NCBI GenBank assembly: GCA_038087015.1
Contig: JASBNA010000027.1
Location: 372,001 to 436,000, forward strand
Source of the DNA: Cerrena zonata
Lineage: Eukaryota > Basidiomycota > Agaricomycetes > Polyporales > Cerrenaceae
Reading direction: 5' to 3'
Length of the DNA stretch: 64,000 nucleotides
The notes beneath the pieces were generated by a model, which saw only the letters and a program-made list of their open reading frames with translations, made no database searches and was not told where the DNA came from. Below are positions 22,192 to 32,039 of this stretch, piece after piece. The translations under genes were made by a program, and so were the position numbers. Every line of letters starts with the position of its first letter. The stretch's first letter is position 1.

Positions 22192-23205
22192 TTAAAAGTT
22201 TTGATTAATGGCTTGTTTTTGTTGAGGAGTTAATGAAATTGGATAGTCGACTTTGAAAACAATTTCCAAATCACCTCTCTGGCCAGGGTTTTTACTAATT
22301 GGCATACCTAAACCGGGATAAGTAGTGGAAGAATTTGGTTGAATTGGAGAGGATCTTGAAAAGGGAATTCTTCTACCGTCGATGGTGGTTACTTCTCTAT
22401 CGAAACCCAATAAAGATTCTTTGAAAGATAAAGGAACAACCATTTTCAAGTTGTTACCTTCTCTTTGGAAAATAGGATGAGATTTTTCTTCCAAAACGAA
22501 TTGAATAGTTTGTCTTGCTTGGCACTCTGGTTGATAATCACCTTCATTGGCAAAATTGATTTTAGTACCAGCTTTCCAGCCTGGCTTAATAGTAATTTCA
22601 ACAACCTTACTTTCTTTAGTACCACTGATACCTTTTCTACTTAATTTCATTTTTTTAACTCCACCTTTATACAAATCTTCTAAAGAAACTGGTAAAGTCA
22701 TGGTAACGGTATCCGGTTCCGGACGAGAACGAGCAGAACGACCACCGGCACCACCAAACCCACCAGGCATACCACCACCACCAAAACTGGACCCACCAAA
22801 ACTGGACCCACCAAAACCTGAACCGAACATATCATCACCTCCCATACCGAAACCACCCATTTGGGAGAAGATATTGAAGGCGTCATTCTGAGAAAAGGAA
22901 GACCCAGAACTAAATCCACCAAATGGAGAAGCCCCTCCGCCAGCAGCAAATGGATTTCCTCCAGCACCACCAGCAGGAGCATTACCTCTAGCCGCTTCTA
23001 ACCCATAATCATCGTAAACCTGTCTTTTATCCGGATTAGATAAAATCTCACACGCTTCGGAAATCTCTTTGAATTTTTCAGCATCCCCAGTTGGTTTATC
23101 AGGGTGATACTTTAATGCAGATTTTCTATAAGCTTTCTTTATTTCAGTTTCACTAGCAGATGGTGAAACTCCTAATAAGTCATAAAGTTTTGTTTCTCTA
23201 ACCAT
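22192..23205 (-). CDS. SIS1: Sis1, class B J-protein co-chaperone of Hsp70
   Basis: The J domain is at residues 4-70, with [18 protein letters not shown] (HPD at 34-36). A long Gly/Phe-rich region follows (about 75-160, with [12 protein letters not shown] repeats). Two C-terminal substrate-binding beta domains come next ([39 protein letters not shown]) with a dimerisation end. It lacks the four CxxCxGxG zinc motifs, which makes it class B (Sis1/DNAJB1) rather than Ydj1. It stimulates Ssa-type Hsp70 and is essential in S. cerevisiae. 337 residues against 352. The ATG is at 23205, with a heat-shock element about 180 bp upstream. LST8 is next to it, as on S. cerevisiae chromosome XIV. Confidence 0.95.
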   Translation of the reverse strand: MVRETKLYDLLGVSPSASETEIKKAYRKSALKYHPDKPTGDAEKFKEISEACEILSNPDKRQVYDDYGLEAARGNAPAGGAGGNPFAAGGGASPFGGFSSGSSFSQNDAFNIFSQMGGFGMGGDDMFGSGFGGSSFGGSSFGGGGMPGGFGGAGGRSARSRPEPDTVTMTLPVSLEDLYKGGVKKMKLSRKGISGTKESKVVEITIKPGWKAGTKINFANEGDYQPECQARQTIQFVLEEKSHPIFQREGNNLKMVVPLSFKESLLGFDREVTTIDGRRIPFSRSSPIQPNSSTTYPGLGMPISKNPGQRGDLEIVFKVDYPISLTPQQKQAINQNF

Positions 23206-23385
23206 ATTGCAATCAAAAATTTATCCAAAAAACAAAGCAAAAGTCCGTTTGACCCCCGAGTATTCTCTTTAAAGGAAGATGCAATTGGATTTATACTATG
23301 CCAATCAAGTGATTTTGTTTTTTCATAGAAAAAAATGGCAATTCTTTAGAGTTTGGGGGTTTTCGCCAGTGATTTTTCGCGATTT

Positions 23386-23398
23386 TTCTAGAATTTTC
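23386..23398. promoter_or_regulatory. Heat-shock element (Hsf1 site) upstream of SIS1
   Basis: TTCTAGAATTTTC contains three alternating units (TTC-N2-GAA-N2-TTC), a complete minimal HSE. It sits about 180 bp before the SIS1 ATG. SIS1 is a core Hsf1 target in S. cerevisiae. Confidence 0.75.
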
Positions 23399-23690
23399 TA
23401 TCAACTAGTTTGTGTGGTGTACGGGTGTACTTCTATTATTTGCAGCCATACCCAGAAGTTGATATTGCATCTATATCTATTGAAAGGATGTTTAAGTAGA
23501 AGACTGTATAATTATAACAGATGTTGGCATGTAAAAACCACATAGCTCAGTGGTGAACGTACTTGTGCTACTAAATGAGACAGATAATAGCTTAAAGAAA
23601 AATAGAATCCCATCAGTCTTCAAGAATTAAGCTCGGGTTATAGACTGATAGAAGAAAAAGGTATAAATGTATCCAATTGTAGGAACTGTG

Positions 23691-23819
23691 AAGTAAGATT
23701 AAAAAGTGGAGATAATGCTCTTCCGAAACACCGTTGAAAAGGGTGGAAAAACATCGCTGCATTTCAGTTTCAGGTTATTCTCCTTCATTCGCTTAGAATA
23801 TTCCTTTTTAATCTTACTT
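23691..23819. repeat. 15-bp perfect inverted repeat around a 99-nt spacer
   Basis: AAGTAAGATTAAAAA at 23691-23705 is the exact reverse complement of 23805-23819. It lies between divergent genes. It may form a hairpin or be a relic; nothing else identifies it. Confidence 0.75.
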
Positions 23820-24331
23820 AGACCCCCTTTTCGGCTTCTCTATCTGATTCGTCATCTTACATTAGCTAATAAGTGAAGCTTTATGTTATTTATTTAACCA
23901 CCTTGATTTACAAGAATCTAGCCTGATTGACTTGTAGTATAAGTAAAAAAACAGATAGCTTATATTGATATAACAGCTTGAATAAAGTGAAGCAATCAAG
24001 TCAAGGCCATGGAGACACTTTTCATGGCATCAACGTACCGTTAGAATCATATCCCAATGTCATGGGCGACTTCCTCACAAGATAATTGGCCCTAAGGGGC
24101 ATAATCCGTTTGGCTGAACGCATGGCTTTGCAAGCATTTTCTACGGGCATTGTGGAATCCCAGATATGGTCAAAAGGTTGGCTACTACAACAAAGCCCCC
24201 TCTCACTTATTCGCTTTTAAAGTTATATTATTCATTATCAGTTGTTTCTGGTTTGTTTTATGTTTTTTTTTATATATACGCACCTCATCCCTTGGGTTTA
24301 TAATGGTTCGATCTTTTCTCCTTACTCTAAA

Positions 24332-25425
24332 ATGTCCAGAAGACCCAACTCCAAGTCCAAGAAGGTCAAGCAAGAGGATCCAGTGACCTCTTTGTCCACC
24401 GGGGTGGTTCAATTGAGCTTGAATGAAAACGATGTTCGTCCAAAGAAAGAATTTGTGGGATTATTCGATGAATCTATCCCCGTTGACGAATTTCTCGAAT
24501 TAGATTATAAGAATATCATAGCTAGTAAGAAAATCAAGCCTATTATCAAGAATGCTTCTGATAAGGCGGTGGACATCTATGAAGAGTATTTTGACGAGCT
24601 ATTTGATTACGACTACACTTATGAATCCATGAAAGATTGGACTAATTGTTTTAAACTTTGTCAAGTCGAGGAGCCTCTTGCTTCAAAAGTTTTCACCATG
24701 AGAACCGTTTCACCTAAAAGATACAGAGCATTCTCCAATGAGTACACTGATACTCGTCAACAGTTACTTTGGGCTAAAGTCTTTTCGGATCGTTTGACAG
24801 AACTCTTAGCACCTAAAGTGGATGCTATTAGTGAACACACTCCAAATCCAAATGTATCTGAAATTTATCATGCTATCATTAATAAAAGGGACAATATCTT
24901 GGGATATGAGGTTGCAATGCTCATTTCTGAGATTGGTAGAAACGCTCGATCTAATCCACCCCACAGATCAGTGAGTAATTATTATAAAGAAAAAGATACT
25001 ATTCACATAAGATACGGTAGGTCAATGGCTTCGTACTTTGACAATGGTGGTAACACTTACGAGCTTGCTCTTTGGTACTGTGATCAATGTGACACGAACC
25101 AAAGAATCGCTATTAATTATATTGTTAGTAATTATAAATCTTTCATGAAGAAGAAGAAGAAGTCAAACAGTAGTGGAAAAGATTTGATATGCGTGATTTA
25201 CTTAATGCTGTTGAAAATGACCGGGGGTTTGTTTTTGATCATCCTCAACCACAGTTCAAGGTACGTAGAAGAAAGCTAAAGAGAGGTCATGTTTCTCATA
25301 ATAATCATCAAATTGAGTCTGATGACGAATTCCAGGATCCTTACACTTTTTACACTGACGTTGGGTCAACTAGATTTAAAATGGTACGTGATGAGGATGA
25401 TAACGTTGATATATACCCTTACTAA
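24332..25425 (+). CDS. Unrecognised conserved-looking protein, one frameshift
   Basis: I do not recognise this protein. The start ATG 24332 (MSRRPNSKSKK) lies about 55 bp after a TATATATA stretch; the open frame above it is implausibly hydrophobic. The sequence has a basic N-terminus, a non-repetitive folded-looking middle (LFDYDYTYESMKDWTNCFKL, YELALWYCDQCDTNQRIAIN) and a lysine-rich stretch. The first frame stops at 25279. At the AAAA run 25177-25180 the next frame takes over with charged, natural sequence (MRDLLNAVENDRGFVFDHPQ, then TRFKMVRDEDDNVDIYPY) to TAA 25423-25425. One A seems missing, giving about 364 residues. The CxxC pair alone does not assign a family. It lies between SIS1 and IFA38. 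Confidence 0.75.
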
Positions 25426-25449
25426 ATATTATATTAGAATTATATAAAA

Positions 25450-26487
25450 CTAATCTTTCTTTTCATTGGCTAAACGGGCGGCTTTCTTTAAAGCTCTAAC
25501 ACGAATGCTTTTATGCATGTTGAAATTGATGGTATTGGCAATCTTTGAGTAAATACCAACTGAATTTGCAACAGCAAAATGCATAATAGCATGAGTCCAG
25601 TAAGGAGTGTTTGTAGCAAATCTTTCTTGAGCACCACCACGGTAACCAACGCTGTTAATGGCGGATTTAACAAAATTTTTAGCATTTGGAATAAGTAAAG
25701 AAGGTCTCTTTATTTTAGACATTGCAGAAGTAACCAAATAAGAAAGAACTAATTCAACATCAATTTTTTCAGGAGCCAATTCACCAGCTAAAGCATTAGA
25801 CCAGTTTTGTAAAAAAGCTTTGGAACCAGAATAAGTGGCCAAATAAGCAGTTGGAAATAAACCACCAAATGATCCCATGGTTAAAATCAAACCACGAATC
25901 TTTTTATCTTGATTTAAAGTTTGTTTGATTACTGGAAGAACAGTTTGAGTGATTTTCAAAGTAACAAGATTATTAATAGTGACAATATCGGTTAATTCTT
26001 TTAACTCAGTTTCAACAAAAGGGACAGGAATAGAGTGGGATTGACCAACGTTATTGATTAAAACAGTAACAGGCAACCCTTCAATTGCGTTACTGATTTT
26101 GATATAATTTTCATCTTCATCGGTAGAAGCATCAAATGCCACGATTTTAGTGGAAACCTTATATTTACTTTCAATATCAGTTGCAAGTAATTCCAACTTG
26201 GATTGTGTTCTGGAAACAAGTACGATATTCAATCCTTTAGCAGCCAACTGTAAAGCGTACTCCTTACCTAACCCATCAGAGGCACCAGTGATAACAGCCC
26301 AATTACCCTTTTTAGCCCCATATTTCGAATAGTTGGTTGCGGGTAAAATGAATAAATCAAAAACTAAAGAGACTACGCTCAAGGAGAAAGTAGTGATCTT
26401 GAACACCCCAATTAAAACAGAACCAACGAGTAAGGATTGGCCAAGTTTACTCTGAGTAATACTCGAAAAATATTCAGCGATTGACAT
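25450..26487 (-). CDS. IFA38: Very-long-chain 3-ketoacyl-CoA reductase, ER
   Basis: Ifa38 performs the NADPH-dependent second step of very-long-chain fatty acid elongation in the ER, feeding ceramide synthesis. This 345-residue SDR protein has an N-terminal membrane segment (about residues 15-45), the cofactor motif WAVITGASDGLGKEYA, the NNVG motif, the catalytic serine in ILTMGSFGG and the YSGSK active-site Tyr/Lys. The start is ATG 26487 (MSIAEYFSS); the upstream extension begins with TTG and is read from a poly-T tract. It lies three genes from CDC28, and the two are direct neighbours (YBR159W-YBR160W) in S. cerevisiae. Confidence 0.92.
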   Translation of the reverse strand: MSIAEYFSSITQSKLGQSLLVGSVLIGVFKITTFSLSVVSLVFDLFILPATNYSKYGAKKGNWAVITGASDGLGKEYALQLAAKGLNIVLVSRTQSKLELLATDIESKYKVSTKIVAFDASTDEDENYIKISNAIEGLPVTVLINNVGQSHSIPVPFVETELKELTDIVTINNLVTLKITQTVLPVIKQTLNQDKKIRGLILTMGSFGGLFPTAYLATYSGSKAFLQNWSNALAGELAPEKIDVELVLSYLVTSAMSKIKRPSLLIPNAKNFVKSAINSVGYRGGAQERFATNTPYWTHAIMHFAVANSVGIYSKIANTINFNMHKSIRVRALKKAARLANEKKD

Positions 26488-26646
26488 TATGACAAGCTTA
26501 TAGAGGAGTAGGAAGAAGTTGTTGGCTTCTTCCTTTTTTTTTTTTTCTTTACAAAAAGCCAAAAAAAATACACGGTACCTACACGATTTTTCAAAGAAAC
26601 ATTATATATATATATGATACAGATATATTACAGGATTTCATTAAGG

Positions 26647-27534
26647 TTATTGCAAGAATGTGAATTCTTCAAGCTTTTCATTGGTAAGCTGGACGTGAAG
26701 AGCTTCTCTTTCCATACTTCTATCCAAGGACTGCACGGAGTTTTGTAGTTTGAACCTGGTCAATTGTAATTGGCTTAATTCCTTATCGACTTTGAGCAAA
26801 TCCTCGTATCTTGACTCAAGAACTGCTTGAGTCTTGGGATCTTTGATGTGAAGTATTGGAATCCAAGGATTCTTGAATACCTTCTGTTCGGGTTTCGAGA
26901 TTGAGTGTCTTGATTTTGATATCGACAGTCTTTCTGAAGCTGGGGTCGATGCCCTTGAATTTTGAGCATTATCATTGTAGTTTTTCGTATACAGAGACGA
27001 CCTGGACTTGTCGTACTGTCTGTTGTCATTATACCCATCATTGTACTCATGGGACGAAGCTGAAGTGATTGAAGGTCTGCTTCCTGAACCATTATAGTAT
27101 CCTCTCCCCCGGTAATTAGACAGCGAGCCTCTGAATCCACCTCTAAACCCACCACGGTAATTGCTGTTATAACTGTGACTACGTGGATCCTCTGCAGCGT
27201 ATTCCTCATCTGGTCTCTTATCTTCTGGTTCATCATAAGTTCGGTCTCCAGTTCTGTAAACGTCTCTTCCACGATTCAGATAGTACGGTTGGTATCTGCT
27301 CGAACCACCTCTGGAGTAGTACAGACTATCTCCACGGCCCCTGAAACTGCCTCCTGATCCACGAACGGGCCGAGAAGAACCTCGTCCTCTATATGAAGAA
27401 GTGCCTGGATTATCGCTGGAATTAGCTGACGATGACGAGTTAGATGCTGGGTGGTACGCATCGTAAGCGGAACCCGCCAGCCCTGTACGGTCGTAGTAGT
27501 ATCTTCCACGGCCCCTCCAGCCTCTATCACTCAT
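26647..27534 (-). CDS. LGE1: Lge1-like protein, partner of Bre1 in H2B ubiquitination
   Basis: The N-terminal 200 residues are disordered and rich in Arg, Gly and Tyr, with many RGRG/RGG-type motifs. The last 80 residues hold a conserved NPWIPILHIKDPKTQ followed by a predicted coiled coil (LESRYEDLLKVDKELSQLQL) to the end. This layout, a sticky R/Y-rich region plus a C-terminal coiled coil, is that of Lge1. Lge1 binds the E3 ligase Bre1 and helps form condensates for H2B ubiquitination on gene bodies. The 295-residue length compares with about 332 in S. cerevisiae. The ATG is at 27534. Other RGG-box RNA-binding proteins share the N-terminal composition, so the call rests on the C-terminus. 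Confidence 0.6.
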   Translation of the reverse strand: MSDRGWRGRGRYYYDRTGLAGSAYDAYHPASNSSSSANSSDNPGTSSYRGRGSSRPVRGSGGSFRGRGDSLYYSRGGSSRYQPYYLNRGRDVYRTGDRTYDEPEDKRPDEEYAAEDPRSHSYNSNYRGGFRGGFRGSLSNYRGRGYYNGSGSRPSITSASSHEYNDGYNDNRQYDKSRSSLYTKNYNDNAQNSRASTPASERLSISKSRHSISKPEQKVFKNPWIPILHIKDPKTQAVLESRYEDLLKVDKELSQLQLTRFKLQNSVQSLDRSMEREALHVQLTNEKLEEFTFLQ

Positions 27535-27844
27535 TATGATTATGAATTATAAGTATATTGGAAATAGTTTAGAGAAAAGTCAAGTAAATGGTTTTTCTGG
27601 TGAAACGTAAACTGCAAACTACTCGGTGTAACCTGCAGATTAGCAACATGCAAACCCGCGGGAGTCAAACTGCAAAAGGTGGACGACCCGGACACCACGC
27701 AATCAATATGATTTCCTAATGCGTCCAAACCAAAATAGACTTCGTTTTGGCAACCCTTTGGCTTTACGTGAAAAGCACAAACTTGTAGTGAAGAAGGGAT
27801 TATGGGAAGATTGAGTGATACTTAGTAAAAGAGGGCATAGAAGA

Positions 27845-28777
27845 ATGCAGCTAGAGCAGGCATCAACGGTTGGACTAATGAAGAAATCGTATTTTGACCA
27901 AGTATGGACATCCTTGGAAACGGGAGGAGATATCAGGTTGGATAAAATGGCCAGGTTTTTAACTGAGTTGGAGACCAAGTTAGGGTTAGAGGCAGGCTTC
28001 CTAGCTGATGATATCATTATCACGAGTGAAATAGAGGAGTTGGTCGAGGGAATGGAGAGAAGGTTAGAGAAACCCGCTAGTCAAATAAGCATTGAATATG
28101 GCGATATGAAAAATATCATGATCTCCTTGTTAAAGGATATCAAGGTGATAGATTCGAATCATGGGGTGATATACGGAGGGTTCAACGATGGATATGAGTA
28201 CTACCAGGATAATTTTAATAACTATATATATAAGGAAACCGGTTCGATGTCGCTGACGCCATCGAGTTATTCGTTGAGCGAAGATGATTCTGATGAAACT
28301 GCATCTTTAATGAATAATTACTCCAAGAGTGAGATGGTGGTGAATAAGAAAACCATCTTTAACCTTAACGAAATCTTAGAAGAAATCAATGATCACCATT
28401 CATGCATTGATGAGTCATTCCATAATTTAGAAACTCGAGTGAATAATCTTCATTTAAGAAATTATCAAGACTTACGCCATTTGAATCAACTATTGAATCA
28501 TAATAATAGCATCGACCATCGACTAATTGCCATTAGAAGTGAATTAGAGTTACTCCACCGGCAATTCCCCAAACCAAAACTAATAGTTGATGTGCTGGAC
28601 TTAGATTATACCCCAGTTGTTCCTAAAAGCTTGGTTGGTTCACAACTAAGCCAGGAGGATATTCTTTTCCTACAGAGATTCAACAGCAAAGCCCCGCCGA
28701 CGAAAGACTACTCTACTTTGTTGATATTGGCGATTACTATTGTTACAATCATGGTATCTTATTATTTTGCCATTTGA
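27845..28777 (+). CDS. Unrecognised tail-anchored coiled-coil protein
   Basis: The start is ATG 27845 (MQLEQASTVGLMKK); the extra upstream codons begin with GTG. The 310-residue protein has an acidic helical N-terminus (FDQVWTSLETGGDIRLDKMA), a low-complexity acidic Ser stretch and a helical, likely coiled-coil region (about residues 175-240, FNLNEILEEINDHH and LNQLLNHNNSIDHRL). It ends in a single membrane segment followed directly by the terminus (LLILAITIVTIMVSYYFAI). This is the topology of a tail-anchored nuclear-envelope or ER protein. The layout loosely recalls the spindle-pole protein Mps2, but I cannot support that name. It is divergent from the LGE1-like gene. Confidence 0.75.
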   Translation: MQLEQASTVGLMKKSYFDQVWTSLETGGDIRLDKMARFLTELETKLGLEAGFLADDIIITSEIEELVEGMERRLEKPASQISIEYGDMKNIMISLLKDIKVIDSNHGVIYGGFNDGYEYYQDNFNNYIYKETGSMSLTPSSYSLSEDDSDETASLMNNYSKSEMVVNKKTIFNLNEILEEINDHHSCIDESFHNLETRVNNLHLRNYQDLRHLNQLLNHNNSIDHRLIAIRSELELLHRQFPKPKLIVDVLDLDYTPVVPKSLVGSQLSQEDILFLQRFNSKAPPTKDYSTLLILAITIVTIMVSYYFAI

Positions 28778-28919
28778 TTTGCATTTATTACGAAATTAAT
28801 GAATACGTATATAGAAAACAAAATCTATAAACTTAATGAAATTTTTTTTTTTGTTTTTTCAATTTTGATATTAAGACATTAAAAGACAAACAGTAGTAGT
28901 GATTTTTTTTTTTTCTTTT

Positions 28920-29849
28920 TCAATCCATATTGACTGATCTTGAATAATTATCAAAGTTTTCAGGATCTTCTTGGAAATAAGGATGAACCAAGGCTCTTTT
29001 AGCACTGATTCTACCGCTTGGATCATAAATCAACATTTGTTCTAATAAATCAACCCCATCAGAGTCTAAAGTTGGAACAAATTCAGCCAAATTCTTCTTA
29101 TTCCATTTAGGGAAAGTAGGTTTAAAGTCAGGTAAATAAGTAACGTCTGGCCAAATTTCTTCAGTTGGAGTACCTAAGATTCTGAAAATTCTAAATATTT
29201 CATCAATTTCAGAATCTCCTGGAAATAATGGTTTTCTATTACACATTTCAGCAAAAATACATCCAACAGACCACATGTCAACAGCAGTGGAATATTGTTT
29301 ACCACCCAACAAGATTTCTGGAGCTCTATACCATAAAGTAACAACTTCATGAGTGTAAGCTCTTAATGGGACACCAAAAGCTCTTGCTAAACCAAAATCA
29401 GCTAATTTCAAGTTACCTTCTTTATTAATTAATAAATTTTGAGGTTTCAAATCTCTATGCAATACTCGATGACTATGACAATGCTTAATTCCTTTAATTA
29501 ATTGGTTTAAGAATCTTTTAACCATAGATGATCCTAATCCAACTCCTTGTGGAATTGATTCCATATATTTTTTCAAATCCAAATCCAAAAATTCAAAAAC
29601 TAAATATAATTTGTGGCTGTCCGAATGTATTATATCATATAATCTGACTATATTATTATTCTTCATCTCTTTCAATAATGAGATTTCCCTAATTGCTGTT
29701 GATGGAACACCTTCATCTTCCAGTTCTAATCGAATTTTTTTCAATGCAACTACTCGATTATTATGTTTTGTATCTAATGCTTTATAAACAACCCCATAAG
29801 TACCTTCTCCAATCTTCTCCTGACGTTGATAATCTGATAATTCAACCAT
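28920..29849 (-). CDS. CDC28: Cdc28/Cdk1 cyclin-dependent kinase
   Basis: This is the master cell-cycle kinase, activated by G1 and B-type cyclins. Over 309 residues it has the glycine loop IGEGTYGV with inhibitory Tyr18, catalytic Lys37, the PSTAIRE helix at 49-55, HRD at 131-133, DFG at 151-153 and the T-loop threonine at 166 ([14 protein letters not shown]). The Cks-binding region and the family's C-terminal lobe are complete. The ATG is at 29849. Codon 43 (29721-29723) is CTG in a position where Cdc28/CDK1 has Ser (R-L-E-S-E), direct evidence for CUG-Ser decoding. No feature is missing. Confidence 0.98.
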   Translation of the reverse strand: MVELSDYQRQEKIGEGTYGVVYKALDTKHNNRVVALKKIRLELEDEGVPSTAIREISLLKEMKNNNIVRLYDIIHSDSHKLYLVFEFLDLDLKKYMESIPQGVGLGSSMVKRFLNQLIKGIKHCHSHRVLHRDLKPQNLLINKEGNLKLADFGLARAFGVPLRAYTHEVVTLWYRAPEILLGGKQYSTAVDMWSVGCIFAEMCNRKPLFPGDSEIDEIFRIFRILGTPTEEIWPDVTYLPDFKPTFPKWNKKNLAEFVPTLDSDGVDLLEQMLIYDPSGRISAKRALVHPYFQEDPENFDNYSRSVNMD

Positions 29850-30152
29850 TCTATCTACTTTGTCTGTATTGTAGAAAAGAAAGTTAATTTAAACAGTTCG
29901 TTGATTTGAATCAGAACAACGTAAACAAAAAAAAAAATTACAGTACTCAAAGACAAAACGCGCAAACATTTTACCCCTTTCATCTCTGACAAAGGCTTTA
30001 GCAAGTGGATTTAAGTCAAAGCATATAAGCTGAATGGGCAGAAACATGCTTTTAAGCTTGCAATAGGTCTGATTATGCCTGAAGTGGGTTCAAATAGGCC
30101 TGAAATAGAAAAACGTACAAATAAATTAATGTAATGCTATGTATTAGTTAGT
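29850..30152. other. CDC28 promoter / SAT4 3' region
   Basis: These 303 bases lie upstream of minus-strand CDC28 and downstream of SAT4. AACGCGCAA near 29957 is only a partial MluI-box match. GCCTGAA is repeated near 30076 and 30102. No gene is seen. Confidence 0.5.
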
Positions 30153-32039
30153 CTAGTTATGTTTACCTTCACCGGCTTCACAAACTTTGATTTCTCTACC
30201 CCATTCACTATTTAAGATCTGTTTACCATTAATTCTTCTTTCAGGCTTTGGATCTAAGATAGAATAAATGACGTTTCTACAACGGGCCCTTTTCAAAGAT
30301 TCAATTGGTTCATATCCTGTAGCATCTTTTCTTTTAACAAGGTATTCTTGGAAAAATTCATCCTTTTTAGCATCAGCCAATTTCCATAATTGACGGCCAG
30401 TTCTCATTGCCATATAGATGACTCCACAAGACCAAATATCAACACCTCTTGGATCAAAAGAAGATTGACTGAATTCTTCGGGAGCAATATAAGGAGAAGA
30501 GCCACAAATACCTTCACTTAATTGAATATCATCTTCCCAGGCCATTTTAAAACATTCACCATTACCAAAATCTGTAATTTTCAAGATACCATTTTGAGTT
30601 AATAGTAAATTTTCAGGTTTTAAATCACGATGACTAACACCCATATCATGCATATAGTTAACACCTCTTATTAATTGTTTGAAGAAACAATCAGCTTCAG
30701 CGTATTCTAATTTACCCAGAGCAATAATTAAAGTATATAAATCACCACCACTACAAAATTCCATCACTTCACAATAGTCACCTTTAGCATCTTTTAATAA
30801 ATCCAAAGTATCAATGATATTAACATGTTTTAAAGATGATGATATACAAAATTCACTTGTTAAACGACGACTATATTTTTTTTCCAGTTCTTGAGGTTTT
30901 CTTTTAAATTCTTTAACTGCGTATAATATTTCATCATTAGTTATTGAAGATACTTCTTCATTTATTGAGCCGATTTTTTTATGGGAAATACGAACAACTC
31001 CAAATGAACCTCTTCCAATAACTTCTTGACATCTACCATATTTTTCAACAAAAGACCTTGAATCTTGTTTTTCCAGGGGATCTAAATATTGTCCGTGGTA
31101 TTGACCAGTATTACTTTTAACTTGATTAACCAAACCGGCAAATAAAGTAGGAGGTTCTTCTTTTGGACTTTGATTTTGATTCTGATTCTGATTTTGATTT
31201 TGATTTTGATTCTTCAATATTTTGGGCACCGCCAGTTTTGCTTCGTCTCTTAATTTTTTAGCTCCTAATAAGTCTTTTAACATATTCAGTAATTTTTCTT
31301 GACGTTTAGCACTACGTAAATTATGTTCATGATTACCATTTTCCAACATTCTAAATCTTGGTTTATGATTTACAGATACCGATGAAGTTGTTGATGGTAG
31401 ATTACTTGAAGAAGTATTTGGACTTAAATTTGGTTTAGTAACCGATGAAGAGTTTCCTTTATTAGTGGATGATGAGCGAGAAACTGGGTTTGATTGAGGA
31501 CGTGACGGGTTATTGTTCGTGGTATTATTATTATTTGATGAATTGGTTTTATTTTTATTTGTAGTGGAAGAAGAACGAGAAACTGAAGGGGATCGTATTG
31601 ACTGATTATTTGATAATTTTGCATGTACAATATTGGATAAGTTTTCAACTGATGAGTCCCGGGATGATAACGGAGGAGATGCTGATTTCAAAGTTGGTGA
31701 TGCTATATGAGCAGCACCAGGACTTGATGGGGTTCGAACTGGTGAAATTGGGTGATTTGAAGGATTTTCATTGGGTAAAGGACTAACAAAATCATTCTCT
31801 TGTTGAGATAGTATGAAATCTTCGTCATTGGATATATCATGATCTTGAGTTTTCCCATTCCCACCATTATACTTTTGAGCTTTTCCATTCCCACCATTAT
31901 ACTCTTGAGCTTTTCCATTCCCACCATTCAAATTAGATTCATTAGCATTGACGTTAACAGTTGGTACGCTATTTGACAGCCCGAATATCTTGCCCAATCC
32001 CAACTTTGAAATCGTTTTTTTGGATTTGGAGTCTCCCAT
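30153..32039 (-). CDS. SAT4: Sat4/Hal4-type Ser/Thr kinase (Npr1/Hal5 family)
   Basis: Hal4/Sat4 and Hal5 stabilise the Trk1 potassium transporter and regulate salt tolerance and nutrient permeases. The 628-residue protein has a long Ser/Asn-rich N-terminus and a C-terminal kinase domain from about residue 330. It contains [34 protein letters not shown] (HRD), DFGNGECF in place of canonical DFGLA, and [11 protein letters not shown]. The family's [14 protein letters not shown] motif and [15 protein letters not shown] precede it. N-terminal 10-residue repeats ([10 protein letters not shown] type) and an (Asn-Gln)7 run (about 31162-31215) look polymorphic. Paralogues such as Hrk1 are alternatives, so the exact symbol is less certain than the family. 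The ATG is at 32039. Confidence 0.75.
   Translation of the reverse strand: MGDSKSKKTISKLGLGKIFGLSNSVPTVNVNANESNLNGGNGKAQEYNGGNGKAQKYNGGNGKTQDHDISNDEDFILSQQENDFVSPLPNENPSNHPISPVRTPSSPGAAHIASPTLKSASPPLSSRDSSVENLSNIVHAKLSNNQSIRSPSVSRSSSTTNKNKTNSSNNNNTTNNNPSRPQSNPVSRSSSTNKGNSSSVTKPNLSPNTSSSNLPSTTSSVSVNHKPRFRMLENGNHEHNLRSAKRQEKLLNMLKDLLGAKKLRDEAKLAVPKILKNQNQNQNQNQNQNQSPKEEPPTLFAGLVNQVKSNTGQYHGQYLDPLEKQDSRSFVEKYGRCQEVIGRGSFGVVRISHKKIGSINEEVSSITNDEILYAVKEFKRKPQELEKKYSRRLTSEFCISSSLKHVNIIDTLDLLKDAKGDYCEVMEFCSGGDLYTLIIALGKLEYAEADCFFKQLIRGVNYMHDMGVSHRDLKPENLLLTQNGILKITDFGNGECFKMAWEDDIQLSEGICGSSPYIAPEEFSQSSFDPRGVDIWSCGVIYMAMRTGRQLWKLADAKKDEFFQEYLVKRKDATGYEPIESLKRARCRNVIYSILDPKPERRINGKQILNSEWGREIKVCEAGEGKHN
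31831..31930 (-). repeat. 30-bp coding tandem repeat in SAT4
   Basis: Two near-identical 30-bp units (31861-31890 and 31891-31920, one or two mismatches) are flanked by degenerate copies. They encode repeats of [10 protein letters not shown] type. Confidence 0.85.

Larger units (their letters stand above)
23206..24331. other. Divergent promoter region of SIS1 and the gene at 24332
   Basis: This 1.1-kb region holds the SIS1 heat-shock element, a 15-bp inverted repeat (23691-23705 / 23805-23819) and a TATATATA stretch near 24270 suited to the plus-strand gene. TAGCTCAGTGGT at about 23545 resembles a tRNA A box but has no B box or cloverleaf. No gene is supported. Confidence 0.5.

Noticed and set aside
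23540..23600. tRNA-like A box TAGCTCAGTGGT
   Set aside because: No B box (GTTCGANTCC) follows at the right distance and no cloverleaf can be drawn.
29950..29965. MluI box upstream of CDC28
   Set aside because: Only ACGCGC is present; the last base does not match ACGCGT, and CDC28 is not usually cell-cycle transcribed.
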